32,867 nucleotides of DNA, taken from the IMG/VR virus record IMGVR_UViG_3300024231_000035, positions 1 through 32,867 of that record; one strand, written 5' to 3'. This stretch comes from a virus. A program made the position numbers and the translations under genes. Below are positions 8,862 through 16,778 of the stretch, piece by piece; within the stretch, counting starts at the first letter, position 1, and each line of letters starts with the position of its first letter. The notes beneath the pieces were generated by a model, which saw only the letters and a program-made list of their open reading frames with translations, did not search any database and was not told where the DNA came from.

Positions 8862-9410
8862 ATGACACTTACACTTTCTGGTACAATAGCGGCAGGTAAT
8901 ATAAGCCAAGAATTTGGTAGAGCATACTCTAGCTATATGTCTATTTGGCATGCAAGAAATGGTAGGTATGGTGCTATCAATGGTCAATCGGCAAGACATC
9001 CTACAAATGGAATTTCCAAAGCTAATAATGGATATGCATATTCTGATTGGTATGGATATAGACATAATGCAGTAAGTGCTACAATAAATCTTTTTCAATC
9101 CGAAAGAAGAGCTGATGCGGATACTAGAGCTTGGGAATTTAGATACAATGGAACAGCTTTAGGTCAAAGTTGGCAATGGGGAACCACAAATATACGTGGT
9201 TGGCTTCGTATTCCATTTGGTAATAGAATGGATGTTTATTTTGATAATAGTATTAGTTGGGGTTCATCTTGGACAACTGCCTTTAGAGCTATATATTCAA
9301 ATCAAAGAGGATGGTTGTTGCGTGTTAATGAAGCTGCAAGAACTTATAGAAATTATACTAATTTATTTGTTCAATCATCTGAAAATATTAGTATTTATAA
9401 TCAAAGTTAA
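8862..9410 (+). CDS. Tail fibre-like structural protein
   Basis: This 182-residue protein is rich in Asn, Ser, Gly, Trp and Tyr. Its start resembles phage tail-fibre modules that begin with a short Gly/Ser strand, then ISQEFGR, and later end in a WYGYRH-like motif (about residues 64-69), equivalent to the DFYG element of such repeats. The C-terminal half has repeated Trp-rich beta segments (WQWGTTNIRGWLRIPFG, then WGSSWTTAF), consistent with a carbohydrate-binding or fibre tip fold. There are no catalytic residues or membrane spans. The start context AAAAAGTTATG recurs in this window. It lies 14 bases after the transpeptidase-like gene and 11 bases before a pair of small paralogues, suggesting one tail-tip operon. 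Confidence 0.55.
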   Translation: MTLTLSGTIAAGNISQEFGRAYSSYMSIWHARNGRYGAINGQSARHPTNGISKANNGYAYSDWYGYRHNAVSATINLFQSERRADADTRAWEFRYNGTALGQSWQWGTTNIRGWLRIPFGNRMDVYFDNSISWGSSWTTAFRAIYSNQRGWLLRVNEAARTYRNYTNLFVQSSENISIYNQS

Positions 9411-9421
9411 AAAAAGTTATT

Positions 9422-9670
9422 ATGGCAAATCATTATTTTAAAGAAAGAGATTCTTATTTTAAGTTAGTAGATGAAACACATGAGGTAATTTGTGTAACTA
9501 CTAATTTTACAAATAAATGCATAGCTATAAGTTTTGATAACGATGGTGGATATGAAAATATGAGAGATACATATATAGGTGGTGATGTGCCTGGTGTTGA
9601 ACTTATATCTGAAGAACTCTTTGAGGCAAAGAGAGATGAGGTAAAAGATTACATAATTGAAAATCTATAA
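9422..9670 (+). CDS. Small tail-cluster protein, first of two tandem paralogues
   Basis: This is an 82-residue protein. It shares a colinear pattern with the next gene: an N-terminal DxYFK.vDE, a middle YENMRDTYI, and a C-terminal iSEeLfEaKrdEvKdYII..L. The C-terminus is an amphipathic, charged helix. I do not recognise a known family. It is separated from the fibre-like gene by 11 bases and from its paralogue by 2 bases, so the set is surely cotranscribed. A fibre chaperone or a fibre-associated accessory protein is plausible from location and size, but nothing in the sequence proves it. Confidence 0.55.
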   Translation: MANHYFKERDSYFKLVDETHEVICVTTNFTNKCIAISFDNDGGYENMRDTYIGGDVPGVELISEELFEAKRDEVKDYIIENL

Positions 9671-9672
9671 AA

Positions 9673-9975
9673 ATGGGTAATTGGTTTGTAAAATCTTTTG
9701 ATAACTACTTTAAATTTATAGATGAAGATTCATCTATGATAGTACTAACATCAGGTAGTTTAAATGAAAGTGGTAGTGTAGATAATGTAATTTCTTACAA
9801 TTTTTTATCTGAGAGTGTACCTAAATATGAAAATATTAGAGACTCTTTCATATCATCATCATTTTTTACATCATCATATACGGGTTCATCTGAACCAATA
9901 CCACAAATTATTAGTGAATCCCTTTGGGAAGAAAAGAAAACAGAATTAAAAAGTTATATAATAAACAGTTTATAA
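9673..9975 (+). CDS. Small tail-cluster protein, second of two tandem paralogues
   Basis: This 100-residue protein is a paralogue of the preceding gene. It conserves DNYFKFIDE near the start, KYENIRDSFI in the middle and ISESLWEEKKTELKSYI at the end. It differs by an inserted Ser/Thr-rich section (SSSFFTSSYTGSS, about residues 56-68) that is probably a surface loop or linker. Its stop codon is immediately followed, with no spacer, by the ATG of the halogenase-like gene (9976), so the two are likely translated in tandem. Function is unknown; a tail-tip role is inferred from neighbours. Confidence 0.55.
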   Translation: MGNWFVKSFDNYFKFIDEDSSMIVLTSGSLNESGSVDNVISYNFLSESVPKYENIRDSFISSSFFTSSYTGSSEPIPQIISESLWEEKKTELKSYIINSL

Positions 9976-11508
9976 ATGAAAATAGTTATAGCGGGTGGAG
10001 GAACTGCTGGTTGGTTATCAGCATTATTCCTAGCCAAACAAAATCTACATAGAGATGAACCAGCATACGATATCACTGTAATAGAAAGTGAAGATATTCC
10101 TATAATCGGAGCTGGAGAAGGTTCAACTGGAGTACTACAAAAAGTACTTTTATCAACACTAACACAATTAGAAGGATTTGGAGAGCAAGAGTTTTTCCAA
10201 CATTGTAATACTACATTTAAATTAGGAATTGATTGTATAGATTGGAATGGAGTAGGTGATAGATTCTTTGAATCGTTATCTGGAACACAAACTTCATTAT
10301 GGCCATTGGATAGAGATTTTACCCTTTGTTCAAAATATGGAGTAGCTGCAGAATCTAGTCCTAACAAATATCTTTGGGAAAAAAATCTAACACCATTTTT
10401 AAAAGCCGAAAGTAGTGATAATTACGAAACTGGATATGCGTATCACTTTGATGCACATAAAGTTGGTGAATGGTTCAAAAAGATTGCATTAGAAAATGGA
10501 ATCAAACTTCAAACAGGTACAATAACTAATACAAATCTAAATCCTAAAAATGGTGAATTACAAAAGGTAATTTTAAAAGATGGAACTGAAATAGAATCTG
10601 ATTTTTGGATTGATTGTACTGGATTCAATAGAGTACTAAGTAATGCAGTAGGTGCAGAGTGGGTTTCATACTCAGAATACCTTCCAATTAATTCAGCATT
10701 AGTTTATACACATCAATATGAAGAAAATGAACAAATTCCAAATGTAACAACCGCATGGGCAATGCCAAATGGTTGGATGTGGCAAATACCAACACAAGAA
10801 AGATTAGGATGTGGATATTGTTATTCTGATAAGTTTGTATCTGAGGAACAAGCCCTAAAAGAAATGCAAGAAATAACTGGTAGAAAGATTGAACCACTTA
10901 GAAATATAAAGTTCGATAGTGGTAGGTTGAAAGAAGTTTGGAAAAAGAATGTACTTTCAATAGGATTATCATCTTCCTTCTTAGAACCATTAGAAGCAAC
11001 ATCAATACATTCATCAATTATTCAGTTAGTAGAATTAACACAACATCACTTATCTCCTTATAAAGAAGATATGATGAGAGAATCAAACATCAAAGCAAAT
11101 AACGAACACTTCAATATGATGTTAGATGAATTTAGAGCGTTGATTCAAATTCACTATATCACAAAACGAAATGATACACCATTTTGGAAATATGTACACA
11201 ATGACTTGAAAAGAGACCCATTAGTTGAGAGTATTTTAGAAGTGTGTAAATGGAGAGTTCCAAACGCTAATGATTTTCCACATTACAATGGTTCAGCTGG
11301 TTGGGGTGTGTTTAATTGGATATTGGCAGGTAATGATTTAATTAGTAAAGAGGTATTAGATAAATCCTTACATACTCATAATTTTGAAAAATCATCTGAA
11401 CAAATTTATAAACATATGGTAAAACAGTATACATTTGATAGTAAACAACACTTTCCACATACTGATTTTATCAAATGGACAAAAGATTTTGCAAAAAATC
11501 CAAAATAA
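9976..11508 (+). CDS. Flavin-dependent tryptophan-halogenase-like enzyme
   Basis: This 510-residue protein is the usual size for the tryptophan halogenase family. The N-terminus has the FAD-binding GGGTAGW (7-13), then GAGEGS (45-50). Lys82 in TTFKLGID corresponds to the catalytic Lys of PrnA-type enzymes. The WxWxIP signature is present as WMWQIP (267-272), and FLEPLEATS (335-343) matches the segment that carries the catalytic Glu. The key residues are intact, so an active enzyme is likely, but the substrate is not evident; the family includes free tryptophan, indole and pyrrole halogenases. It needs a flavin reductase, and none is seen in the window. It abuts a tail gene with no gap. I recall similar genes in marine T4-like phages. 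Confidence 0.85.
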   Translation: MKIVIAGGGTAGWLSALFLAKQNLHRDEPAYDITVIESEDIPIIGAGEGSTGVLQKVLLSTLTQLEGFGEQEFFQHCNTTFKLGIDCIDWNGVGDRFFESLSGTQTSLWPLDRDFTLCSKYGVAAESSPNKYLWEKNLTPFLKAESSDNYETGYAYHFDAHKVGEWFKKIALENGIKLQTGTITNTNLNPKNGELQKVILKDGTEIESDFWIDCTGFNRVLSNAVGAEWVSYSEYLPINSALVYTHQYEENEQIPNVTTAWAMPNGWMWQIPTQERLGCGYCYSDKFVSEEQALKEMQEITGRKIEPLRNIKFDSGRLKEVWKKNVLSIGLSSSFLEPLEATSIHSSIIQLVELTQHHLSPYKEDMMRESNIKANNEHFNMMLDEFRALIQIHYITKRNDTPFWKYVHNDLKRDPLVESILEVCKWRVPNANDFPHYNGSAGWGVFNWILAGNDLISKEVLDKSLHTHNFEKSSEQIYKHMVKQYTFDSKQHFPHTDFIKWTKDFAKNPK

Positions 11509-11509
11509 A

Positions 11510-11541
11510 TTTGGTAATCTCAAAATAATTTCTTATATTTG
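11510..11541 (+). promoter_or_regulatory. Bacteroidota-type promoter, distal of two before the gp32-like gene
   Basis: TTTG at 11510-11513 and TATATTTG at 11534-11541 have a 20-nt spacer. The element begins one base after the halogenase stop. Transcripts would start near 11546 and carry a long leader. Confidence 0.75.
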
Positions 11542-11589
11542 TATCAACAAATGAGAAAAATCAGCGTTTCAAAAAAAAATCAAAAAACA

Positions 11590-11621
11590 TTTGGAATTGT
11601 TAAAAACTTTTCGTATATTTG
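11590..11621 (+). promoter_or_regulatory. Bacteroidota-type promoter, proximal of two before the gp32-like gene
   Basis: TTTG at 11590-11593 and TATATTTG at 11614-11621 are again 20 nt apart. The predicted start near 11626 leaves a leader of about 115 nt before the ATG at 11742. Two promoters in tandem fit the high demand for an ssDNA-binding protein. Confidence 0.78.
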
Positions 11622-11638
11622 TATAAATAAATGGAGAT

Positions 11639-11663
11639 AGACCCTCTTAAAATTGGGTTTTTT
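11639..11663 (+). terminator. Terminator-like hairpin in the gp32 leader (possible attenuator)
   Basis: AGACCC (11639-11644) can pair with GGGTTT (11655-11660), with one G-U pair and a 10-nt loop, followed by more T residues to 11663. The stem is short, so termination would be partial at best. It lies between the proximal promoter and the gp32-like gene, where it could attenuate transcription. Confidence 0.35.
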
Positions 11664-11676
11664 GATATTTATATAA

Positions 11677-11741
11677 GGTGTAGGAAAGACACCAAAATAA
11701 AACCTAAATAATAAATAATAAACCTTTAAAATTTAAAAATT
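11677..11741 (+). promoter_or_regulatory. Candidate translational operator of the gp32-like gene
   Basis: A 5-bp hairpin, GGTGT (11677-11681) with ACACC (11689-11693) and loop AGGAAAG, is followed by 48 bases up to the ATG that contain no G at all and only four C. The loop AGG could pair with CCT at 11703-11705 to form a small pseudoknot. T4 gene 32 mRNA has a pseudoknot followed by an unstructured A/U-rich tract to which gp32 binds to repress its own translation; this leader has the same layout. Confidence 0.45.
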
Positions 11742-12566
11742 ATGGCACTGGATTTAAGCGCAATCAGAGGTAGACTGAACAAACTACAAAACACTTCAAA
11801 CAGAACATCTAACCTATGGAAACCCACACCTGGTAAACACCAAGTGAGAATCGTTCCTTACAAATTCTCTCCTGAGAATCCTTTTATTGAATTATTTTTC
11901 CATTACAACATCAACAACAAAACGTATTTGTCTCCTTCTTCTTTTGGAAGACCAGACCCTATCGTTGAGTTCGCTGAAAAGTTGAAAAGAATGGGTGATA
12001 AAGAAGATTGGAAAGCAGCTAAGAAGATGGAACCGAAATTAAGAACTTTTGTACCTGTACTTGTAAGAGGAGAGGAATCAGAAGGAGTTAAGTTTTGGGG
12101 ATTCGGAAAGACTGTTTACCAAGAAATCTTAGGTTACATCGCTGATCCTGATTATGGAGATATTACTGACCCTACTAATGGTAGAGATATTACTATCGAA
12201 TATACATCAGCTGAAGATGCAGGAACTTCTTATCCTGTAACTACTATCCGTGTTAAACCTAATGTAACTCCATTAGGGGAAGATGCAACGGCAAATCAAA
12301 ACTTTATGGAAACTCAAAGTAACATTACTGATATCTATTCAGAATTATCTTACGATGAGTTGAAATCAGTATTAGAAGGTTGGTTAAACCCAACAGCTGA
12401 AGAAGCTGAAGAGAGTGTTTCACAACAAACTCTAGCAACTCCATCAGCACCGAAAACTGAAGCTAAAGCAGCACCAGCTGCAGCACCTTCAAACGCGGTA
12501 AGTACTGAAGAGAAAAAGAAAATGGATGATGTTGCATCAGCATTTGATGATTTGTTTAACGGATAA
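11742..12566 (+). CDS. Single-stranded DNA-binding protein, gp32-like
   Basis: This is a 274-residue protein. The core (about 20-190) has the pattern of T4-like phage gp32: LWKPTPGKHQVRIVPYKF, then FIELFFHYNINNKTYLSP, then VKFWGFGKTVYQEIL. It is followed by an Ala/Pro/Glu linker (about 215-255) and an acidic tail ending DDVASAFDDLFNG, typical of SSBs that recruit partners through the C-terminus. The zinc-binding His/Cys set of T4 gp32 is absent, as in many marine relatives. The product would coat ssDNA at the fork and in recombination, with UvsX encoded 10 bases downstream. Its leader carries two promoters and a candidate autoregulatory operator. Confidence 0.85.
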   Translation: MALDLSAIRGRLNKLQNTSNRTSNLWKPTPGKHQVRIVPYKFSPENPFIELFFHYNINNKTYLSPSSFGRPDPIVEFAEKLKRMGDKEDWKAAKKMEPKLRTFVPVLVRGEESEGVKFWGFGKTVYQEILGYIADPDYGDITDPTNGRDITIEYTSAEDAGTSYPVTTIRVKPNVTPLGEDATANQNFMETQSNITDIYSELSYDELKSVLEGWLNPTAEEAEESVSQQTLATPSAPKTEAKAAPAAAPSNAVSTEEKKKMDDVASAFDDLFNG

Positions 12567-12576
12567 TATATAATAA

Positions 12577-13698
12577 ATGGCAAAAAAAGAAATGGACTTA
12601 GCAGCGGAACTAGCTTCCGAGCTAAACAAAACAAACAAAGACCAGAAGGTTGCCTTCTTCTTAGGAGAGGATGATGCACCCACAAATGTGGATGGATGGA
12701 TATCAACTGGATGTGCTATGTTGGATGTTGCCATTTCGAATCGCCCTTATGGTGGACTTCCTGTTGGAAGGATTACTGAAGTAACTGGTTTAGAACAAAG
12801 TGGAAAATCATTAGTATCTGCACACCTCCTTGCTGAAACACAAAAGCAAGGTGGTGTTGCGGTTCTAATCGATACTGAAACTGCGGTAAGTAGAGAATTC
12901 TTAGAAGCAATTGGTGTAGATGTAGCAAAGCTACTTTATGTATCAGCTGATTCAGTAGAACAAATTTTCGAATTTACCGAAACAATCATTGAAAAAGTAA
13001 GAACCACACAAAAGGATAAATTAGTTACAATCGTAGTAGATTCAGTTGCAGCAGCTTCAACTAAGAATGAGTTAGCAGCTGATTATGGCAAAGATGGATA
13101 TGCTACTGATAAAGCTATTATTATCTCAAAAGCGATGAGAAAGATTACCAATCTAATTGGTAGGCAAAAAATTACCTTAGTATTCACTAATCAATTAAGA
13201 CAAAAGATGAATGCTATGTTTGGTGACCCTTGGACTACTTCTGGAGGAAAAGCTCTTGCATTCCATGCATCAGTTAGACTTCGTTTGAAGAATATGGGAC
13301 AAATCAAACAAAAGGTAAATGGTAAAGATAAAACCATTGGTATGAAAGTAAGATGTCAGGTTATCAAAAACCGAATGGGACCACCTCTTCGAGCAGCTGA
13401 TTTCGAAATATTCTTTGATAGAGGAATCGATAACTTCGGTTCTTGGTTAGGAGTAATGAAAGAAAATAAGTTGTTGAAGCAAGCTGGTGCTTGGTACACT
13501 TACATTGATACGGATACTGGAGAAGAAATAAAGTTCCAATCTAAGGATTTTATTGATTTGATGGAAGATAGAGAAGATGTTAAAGAACAAATCTATAAAA
13601 AGATTTGTGAAGCAACTATCTTACAATACAAATCAGATTCAAAAGATATCGAAGCACATAAGTTAGATACTGAAGGTGCTGAAGTGGTAGAAGATTAA
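12577..13698 (+). CDS. uvsX: UvsX/RecA-like recombinase
   Basis: This is a 373-residue protein. The RecA core begins with STGCAMLDVAI, then the Walker A motif GLEQSGKS (71-78). VAVLIDTETAVSREF carries the conserved Glu region, and KLVTIVVDSVAA is the Walker B strand. VFTNQLRQK followed by TSGGKALAFHASVRLRL is the L2/Gly-rich region typical of RecA/UvsX. It would form filaments on ssDNA to drive strand exchange in recombination-dependent replication, with the gp32-like protein encoded just upstream. The acidic C-terminus ends EGAEVVED. The length is close to T4 UvsX (about 390). Confidence 0.93.
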   Translation: MAKKEMDLAAELASELNKTNKDQKVAFFLGEDDAPTNVDGWISTGCAMLDVAISNRPYGGLPVGRITEVTGLEQSGKSLVSAHLLAETQKQGGVAVLIDTETAVSREFLEAIGVDVAKLLYVSADSVEQIFEFTETIIEKVRTTQKDKLVTIVVDSVAAASTKNELAADYGKDGYATDKAIIISKAMRKITNLIGRQKITLVFTNQLRQKMNAMFGDPWTTSGGKALAFHASVRLRLKNMGQIKQKVNGKDKTIGMKVRCQVIKNRMGPPLRAADFEIFFDRGIDNFGSWLGVMKENKLLKQAGAWYTYIDTDTGEEIKFQSKDFIDLMEDREDVKEQIYKKICEATILQYKSDSKDIEAHKLDTEGAEVVED

Positions 13699-13713
13699 AA
13701 AAAATAATAAGTT

Positions 13714-13950
13714 ATGAGTAAATTAAAAGAAATGTTAAAAGCATCTGCGCAAGCAGATAGAGCGAAAGCACTCCTTACTTTGGAGTTGTTGGAAAAGCAT
13801 CCTGCTGGAATTGGAGACCACTCAACTGGTGATTTCTATGAAAATGCAGAATCAGCATTACAAATGTTGGTAGATGCAAATGATAGATTAGAAACCATTG
13901 AAGAATATTTTGGTGGTGAAGGTATCACTTATACAACAACAACTACATAA
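13714..13950 (+). CDS. Small conserved protein between uvsX and RNase H, unknown function
   Basis: This 78-residue helical protein has ADRAKALLTLELLEKHPAG (15-33), then IGDHSTGDFYENAESALQML, and a tail of five Thr. It looks like a small helical bundle with no catalytic motif. I recall similar short proteins in T4-like phage replication clusters but know no function. Its start has the AAGTTATG context, and its stop TAA shares a base with the start of the exonuclease gene (TAATG at 13948-13952), so the two are probably coupled. An accessory role in recombination or replication is inferred from position. Confidence 0.6.
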   Translation: MSKLKEMLKASAQADRAKALLTLELLEKHPAGIGDHSTGDFYENAESALQMLVDANDRLETIEEYFGGEGITYTTTTT

Positions 13951-14996
13951 TGAAAGGACTCTACAAAGATATCCTCAACGAAGTGAGTGAGGAACATAAG
14001 ACTAATCATCTTCGAGAAAGGAATAGTAGGGTTTTAATTATTGATGGACTAAACACCTTCATCCGAAGTTGGACAACCAACCCCACAATGAATGAGGATG
14101 GTGACCATACGGGTGGGGTGATTGGCTCCCTCAAATCTATTGGATACCAAATTAGAGAATTCAATCCAACCCGATGTATTGTAACTTTTGATGGTAAAGA
14201 TGGTTCCAAATCCAGAAAGAAAATCCACGAAGGATATAAAGCTGGTAGAGAAAAGAACCGATTTAGAGTAAACCGTCAATATCAAGGTATGATGGATGAG
14301 GAAGAGGAGAGATTATCTATGAAACAACAATTTGTTTGGTTAAATGATATATTAGATTATCTTCCAGTATCAACAATGATTTATGATGGTATTGAAGCAG
14401 ATGATACAATCGCATATTTAACTAAACATAATGAATCAGATTTAGGTAATGAAGTTGTTATTGTTTCAACTGATAAAGATTTTCTTCAATTGGTTTCTGA
14501 TAAAGTAAAGGTATTCTCACCAACTAAAAAGAAATTATACAATAGACAGATGGTATTTGATGAGTATGGTATTTGGCCTGAAAATCTTTTATTATATAGA
14601 ACATTGGATGGTGATAAATCAGATAACATACCAGGCATCAGAGGATGTGGTATTAAAACTCTTTTAAAGAGGTTTCCTGAACTTTCTGAGGATAGAAAGA
14701 TAACACATGAGGAATTCTTTCAAATGTGTGAGGAGAAGCAAGGTAAAATCAAATTATATGATGATATCTTAAAATCAAAAGACCAACTTCTTATGAATAA
14801 AAGGTTGATGGAGTTAGATGAACCCCATATCCCAACAAATCAGAAGTTGAAAATCTTAGATAGATTCAATGAGAATGATATTGAATTTAAGAAGTTAGAT
14901 TTCCTTAGAGTAGGTCAGAAATATAAGGTACTCCAAAATTGGAGAGACATTAACGATTGGTTACATTCAACCTTTCATAATATTATTACAAAATAA
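13950..14996 (+). CDS. rnh: RNase H / 5'-3' exonuclease (FEN-1-like)
   Basis: This is a 348-residue protein of the T4 RNase H/FEN family. VLIIDGLNTFIRSW contains the first catalytic Asp (D32). Next come RCIVTFDGKDGSKSRKK, the double acid pair in YDGIEADDTIAYL, STDKDFLQLV, and DGDKSDNIPGIRGCGIKT, which combines the last metal-binding acids with the helix-hairpin-helix DNA-binding motif. It would remove RNA primers and flaps on the lagging strand. An N-terminal extension of about 25 charged residues precedes the first strand; no better internal start is evident and coupling to the upstream gene supports the ATG at 13950. Confidence 0.9.
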   Translation: MKGLYKDILNEVSEEHKTNHLRERNSRVLIIDGLNTFIRSWTTNPTMNEDGDHTGGVIGSLKSIGYQIREFNPTRCIVTFDGKDGSKSRKKIHEGYKAGREKNRFRVNRQYQGMMDEEEERLSMKQQFVWLNDILDYLPVSTMIYDGIEADDTIAYLTKHNESDLGNEVVIVSTDKDFLQLVSDKVKVFSPTKKKLYNRQMVFDEYGIWPENLLLYRTLDGDKSDNIPGIRGCGIKTLLKRFPELSEDRKITHEEFFQMCEEKQGKIKLYDDILKSKDQLLMNKRLMELDEPHIPTNQKLKILDRFNENDIEFKKLDFLRVGQKYKVLQNWRDINDWLHSTFHNIITK

Positions 14997-14997
14997 A

Positions 14998-15029
14998 TTA
15001 GGTTTATTCAAATATTTTTCTTATATTTG
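14998..15029 (+). promoter_or_regulatory. Bacteroidota-type promoter upstream of the helicase gene
   Basis: TTAG at 14998-15001 (one mismatch to TTTG) and TATATTTG at 15022-15029 are separated by 20 nt. It begins one base after the exonuclease stop; the leader to the ATG at 15050 would be about 15 nt. Confidence 0.72.
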
Positions 15030-15049
15030 TAAATCAAATTAGGTTATAG

Positions 15050-16408
15050 ATGCAGAACATAGATACTCTTTCCAAATACGGGCAATCATTTCAAACAAAG
15101 GTTTTATCATCTTTGATTACTGATGTTCGTTTATTGGATACTCTTAGTGAGATTATACATCCAAAGTTTTTTGAAGCTGAAGCAAACAAATGGATAGCAG
15201 AAGAGATAATTACTTATTACGATGAGTTTAAGAAATCTCCAACGTTAGATGTTTTCAAATCAGAAGTTTCAAAGTTAGAAGATAGAGGGTTTCAGAAAAG
15301 TATAGTAGAGCAACTAAAATCAGTATTCACCAAAGTTGGTGATTCTGACTTAGATTATGTAAAGAAAGAGTTTTCTTCGTTTTGTATCAACCAAAACCTA
15401 AAACAAGCTATCGTTAGTTCAGTTGATTTACTAAAAGCTGGTAACTATGATAGAATCAAAGATTTAGTAGATAAGGCAATGAAGGTAGGAGTGGATTCAG
15501 ATATGGGACACGATTACCTTTTAGATTTTGAAGAAAGAACTAATGAAGTTGATAGAAGTACAGTTCCAACTGGTTGGGATTGTATTAATGAACTTATGGA
15601 TGGTGGTTTGGGACCTGGCGAATTAGGAGTAGCAGTAGCACCTTCTGGTGTTGGTAAAACTTGGGTACTATGTGCATTAGGAGCAGCAGCTGTTAAGCAA
15701 GGATTAAATGTAGTACATTACTCTTTGGAATTATCAGAACATTATGTGGGACAGAGATACGATACTGTATTTACACAAATCCCATCAACTGATGTGAAGG
15801 AAAAGAAAGAAGTAGTATTAGAGAAAATCAATAGATTGAGTGGAAAACTTCTTATTAAGTATTTCCCACCTAAAGGTATATCTGCTAAAAAATTAGAATC
15901 CCATATTGAGAAGATGACAGCAGCAGGAAATAAACCTGATTTGATAATTATTGACTATGCTGATTTGTTATTATCTCACACTAATAAATCTGATTCAACT
16001 TATGGTGAGCAAGGTGGAGTTTACATTGAGTTGAGAGGTATTAGTGGTGAATTGGGTATTCCTATTTGGACAGCATCCCAAACCAATCGTTCAGCAATTG
16101 ATTCTGAAGTTATTGAAGCTGATAAAGTAGCAGATTCTTACGCTAAAGTAATGAACGCAGATTTCATTATGAGTATCAGTAGAAAAGCTAAAGATAAATT
16201 AAACAATACTGCAAGGTTCCATATTATGAAAAATAGATTTGGACCTGATGGTATTACCTTCCCTTCTAAAATGGATACAAATACTGGATTCATTGAGGTG
16301 TATGATGGTAACTCTTCAGATGGAATCATCACACAAAAAGAATCTGCTAATGGAGAGCAGATGGAAAAAAAGTTACTCCATAAAAAATATGTAGAGAATT
16401 TTGGATAG
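15050..16408 (+). CDS. Replicative DNA helicase, DnaB family (gp41-like)
   Basis: This is a 452-residue protein. The N-terminal 150 residues are helical (FFEAEANKWIAEEIITYY and FCINQNLKQAIV), as in the DnaB/gp41 N-domain. The RecA-like motor has Walker A APSGVGKT (197-204), the VVHYSLELSE strand, and Walker B LIIIDYADLL (298-307), followed by IPIWTASQTNR, the sensor-like segment H3. ADFIMSISRK and FHIMKNRFGPDG close the ATPase domain. It would be the hexameric 5'-3' fork helicase. It is transcribed from its own promoter, and the next gene is separated by a terminator. Confidence 0.92.
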   Translation: MQNIDTLSKYGQSFQTKVLSSLITDVRLLDTLSEIIHPKFFEAEANKWIAEEIITYYDEFKKSPTLDVFKSEVSKLEDRGFQKSIVEQLKSVFTKVGDSDLDYVKKEFSSFCINQNLKQAIVSSVDLLKAGNYDRIKDLVDKAMKVGVDSDMGHDYLLDFEERTNEVDRSTVPTGWDCINELMDGGLGPGELGVAVAPSGVGKTWVLCALGAAAVKQGLNVVHYSLELSEHYVGQRYDTVFTQIPSTDVKEKKEVVLEKINRLSGKLLIKYFPPKGISAKKLESHIEKMTAAGNKPDLIIIDYADLLLSHTNKSDSTYGEQGGVYIELRGISGELGIPIWTASQTNRSAIDSEVIEADKVADSYAKVMNADFIMSISRKAKDKLNNTARFHIMKNRFGPDGITFPSKMDTNTGFIEVYDGNSSDGIITQKESANGEQMEKKLLHKKYVENFG

Positions 16409-16607
16409 TACTATCAAAATTGGTAAACTCTATAAAAAATATTTTAACAGTCAATTTAAAAGTTGATTAAAAAATATCAAAAACAAAAAAGTACTAAAAA
16501 TCATATTGGAAATATATTTTTTTTCAATATATACAATAGTTATAAACACCGAACAACATTCGAGTGTTCGGTTTTTTAATTTAATTAATTTATAAAAAAT
16601 AAAATTT
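16409..16607 (+). other. Intergenic region between helicase and histone-like genes
   Basis: This 199-base stretch is very AT-rich. It contains a strong intrinsic terminator (16548-16577) and a weak inverted repeat ATATTG/CAATAT around 16503-16530. I see no promoter of the TTTG-N20-TATATTTG type between the terminator and the next ATG. Confidence 0.6.
16548..16577 (+). terminator. Strong rho-independent terminator after the helicase gene
   Basis: ACCGAACA (16548-16555) pairs perfectly with TGTTCGGT (16565-16572), with a 9-nt loop, followed by a T run to 16577. This is the clearest intrinsic terminator in the window and should end the helicase transcript. It lies only 30 bases before the histone-like start codon. 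Confidence 0.85.
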
Positions 16608-16778
16608 ATGGCAAATTCACAACAAATTTTCGAAGAAATCACAGAACTATTTTCTCAGTTTGAGGAAAATCACAACTCACCAACTAAAGCTGGTAAATCA
16701 AGAGCTAGAAAAGCAATTGGTGAAATCAAAAAATTAGTAACTGATTATAGAAAAGCATCTGTAGAAGAAAATAAGTAA
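16608..16778 (+). CDS. Histone H1/Hc1-like small basic protein
   Basis: This is a 56-residue protein. It has the layout of the Hc1-like histone H1 family of Bacteroidota: an N-terminal helix (QQIFEEITELFSQFEENH), a short basic turn KAGKSRARKA (27-36), and a second helix IGEIKKLVTDYRKAS. The match to the usual KAAGTRVRKxMQEIK-type motif is clear by eye. These proteins bind DNA or RNA non-specifically and can compact nucleoids. The SET-domain gene begins 5 bases after its stop, so the two are probably an operon. An AT-rich, G-free stretch precedes the ATG. Function is inferred from family resemblance. Confidence 0.7.
   Translation: MANSQQIFEEITELFSQFEENHNSPTKAGKSRARKAIGEIKKLVTDYRKASVEENK

Noticed and set aside
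9976-11508. A secondary-metabolite biosynthetic cluster around the halogenase
   Set aside because: The neighbours are tail genes and a replication module; there are no other biosynthetic enzymes.
11622-11629. TATAAATA, identical to the T4 late promoter consensus (also at 32697-32704)
   Set aside because: In DNA this AT-rich several such octamers are expected by chance, and one lies directly on top of a better supported promoter. It was not called as a promoter; the second is only mentioned with the last gene.
11551-11640. 29-codon ORF with an ATG just after the distal gp32 promoter
   Set aside because: It reads straight through the proximal promoter and shows no recognisable protein pattern; it is probably chance.
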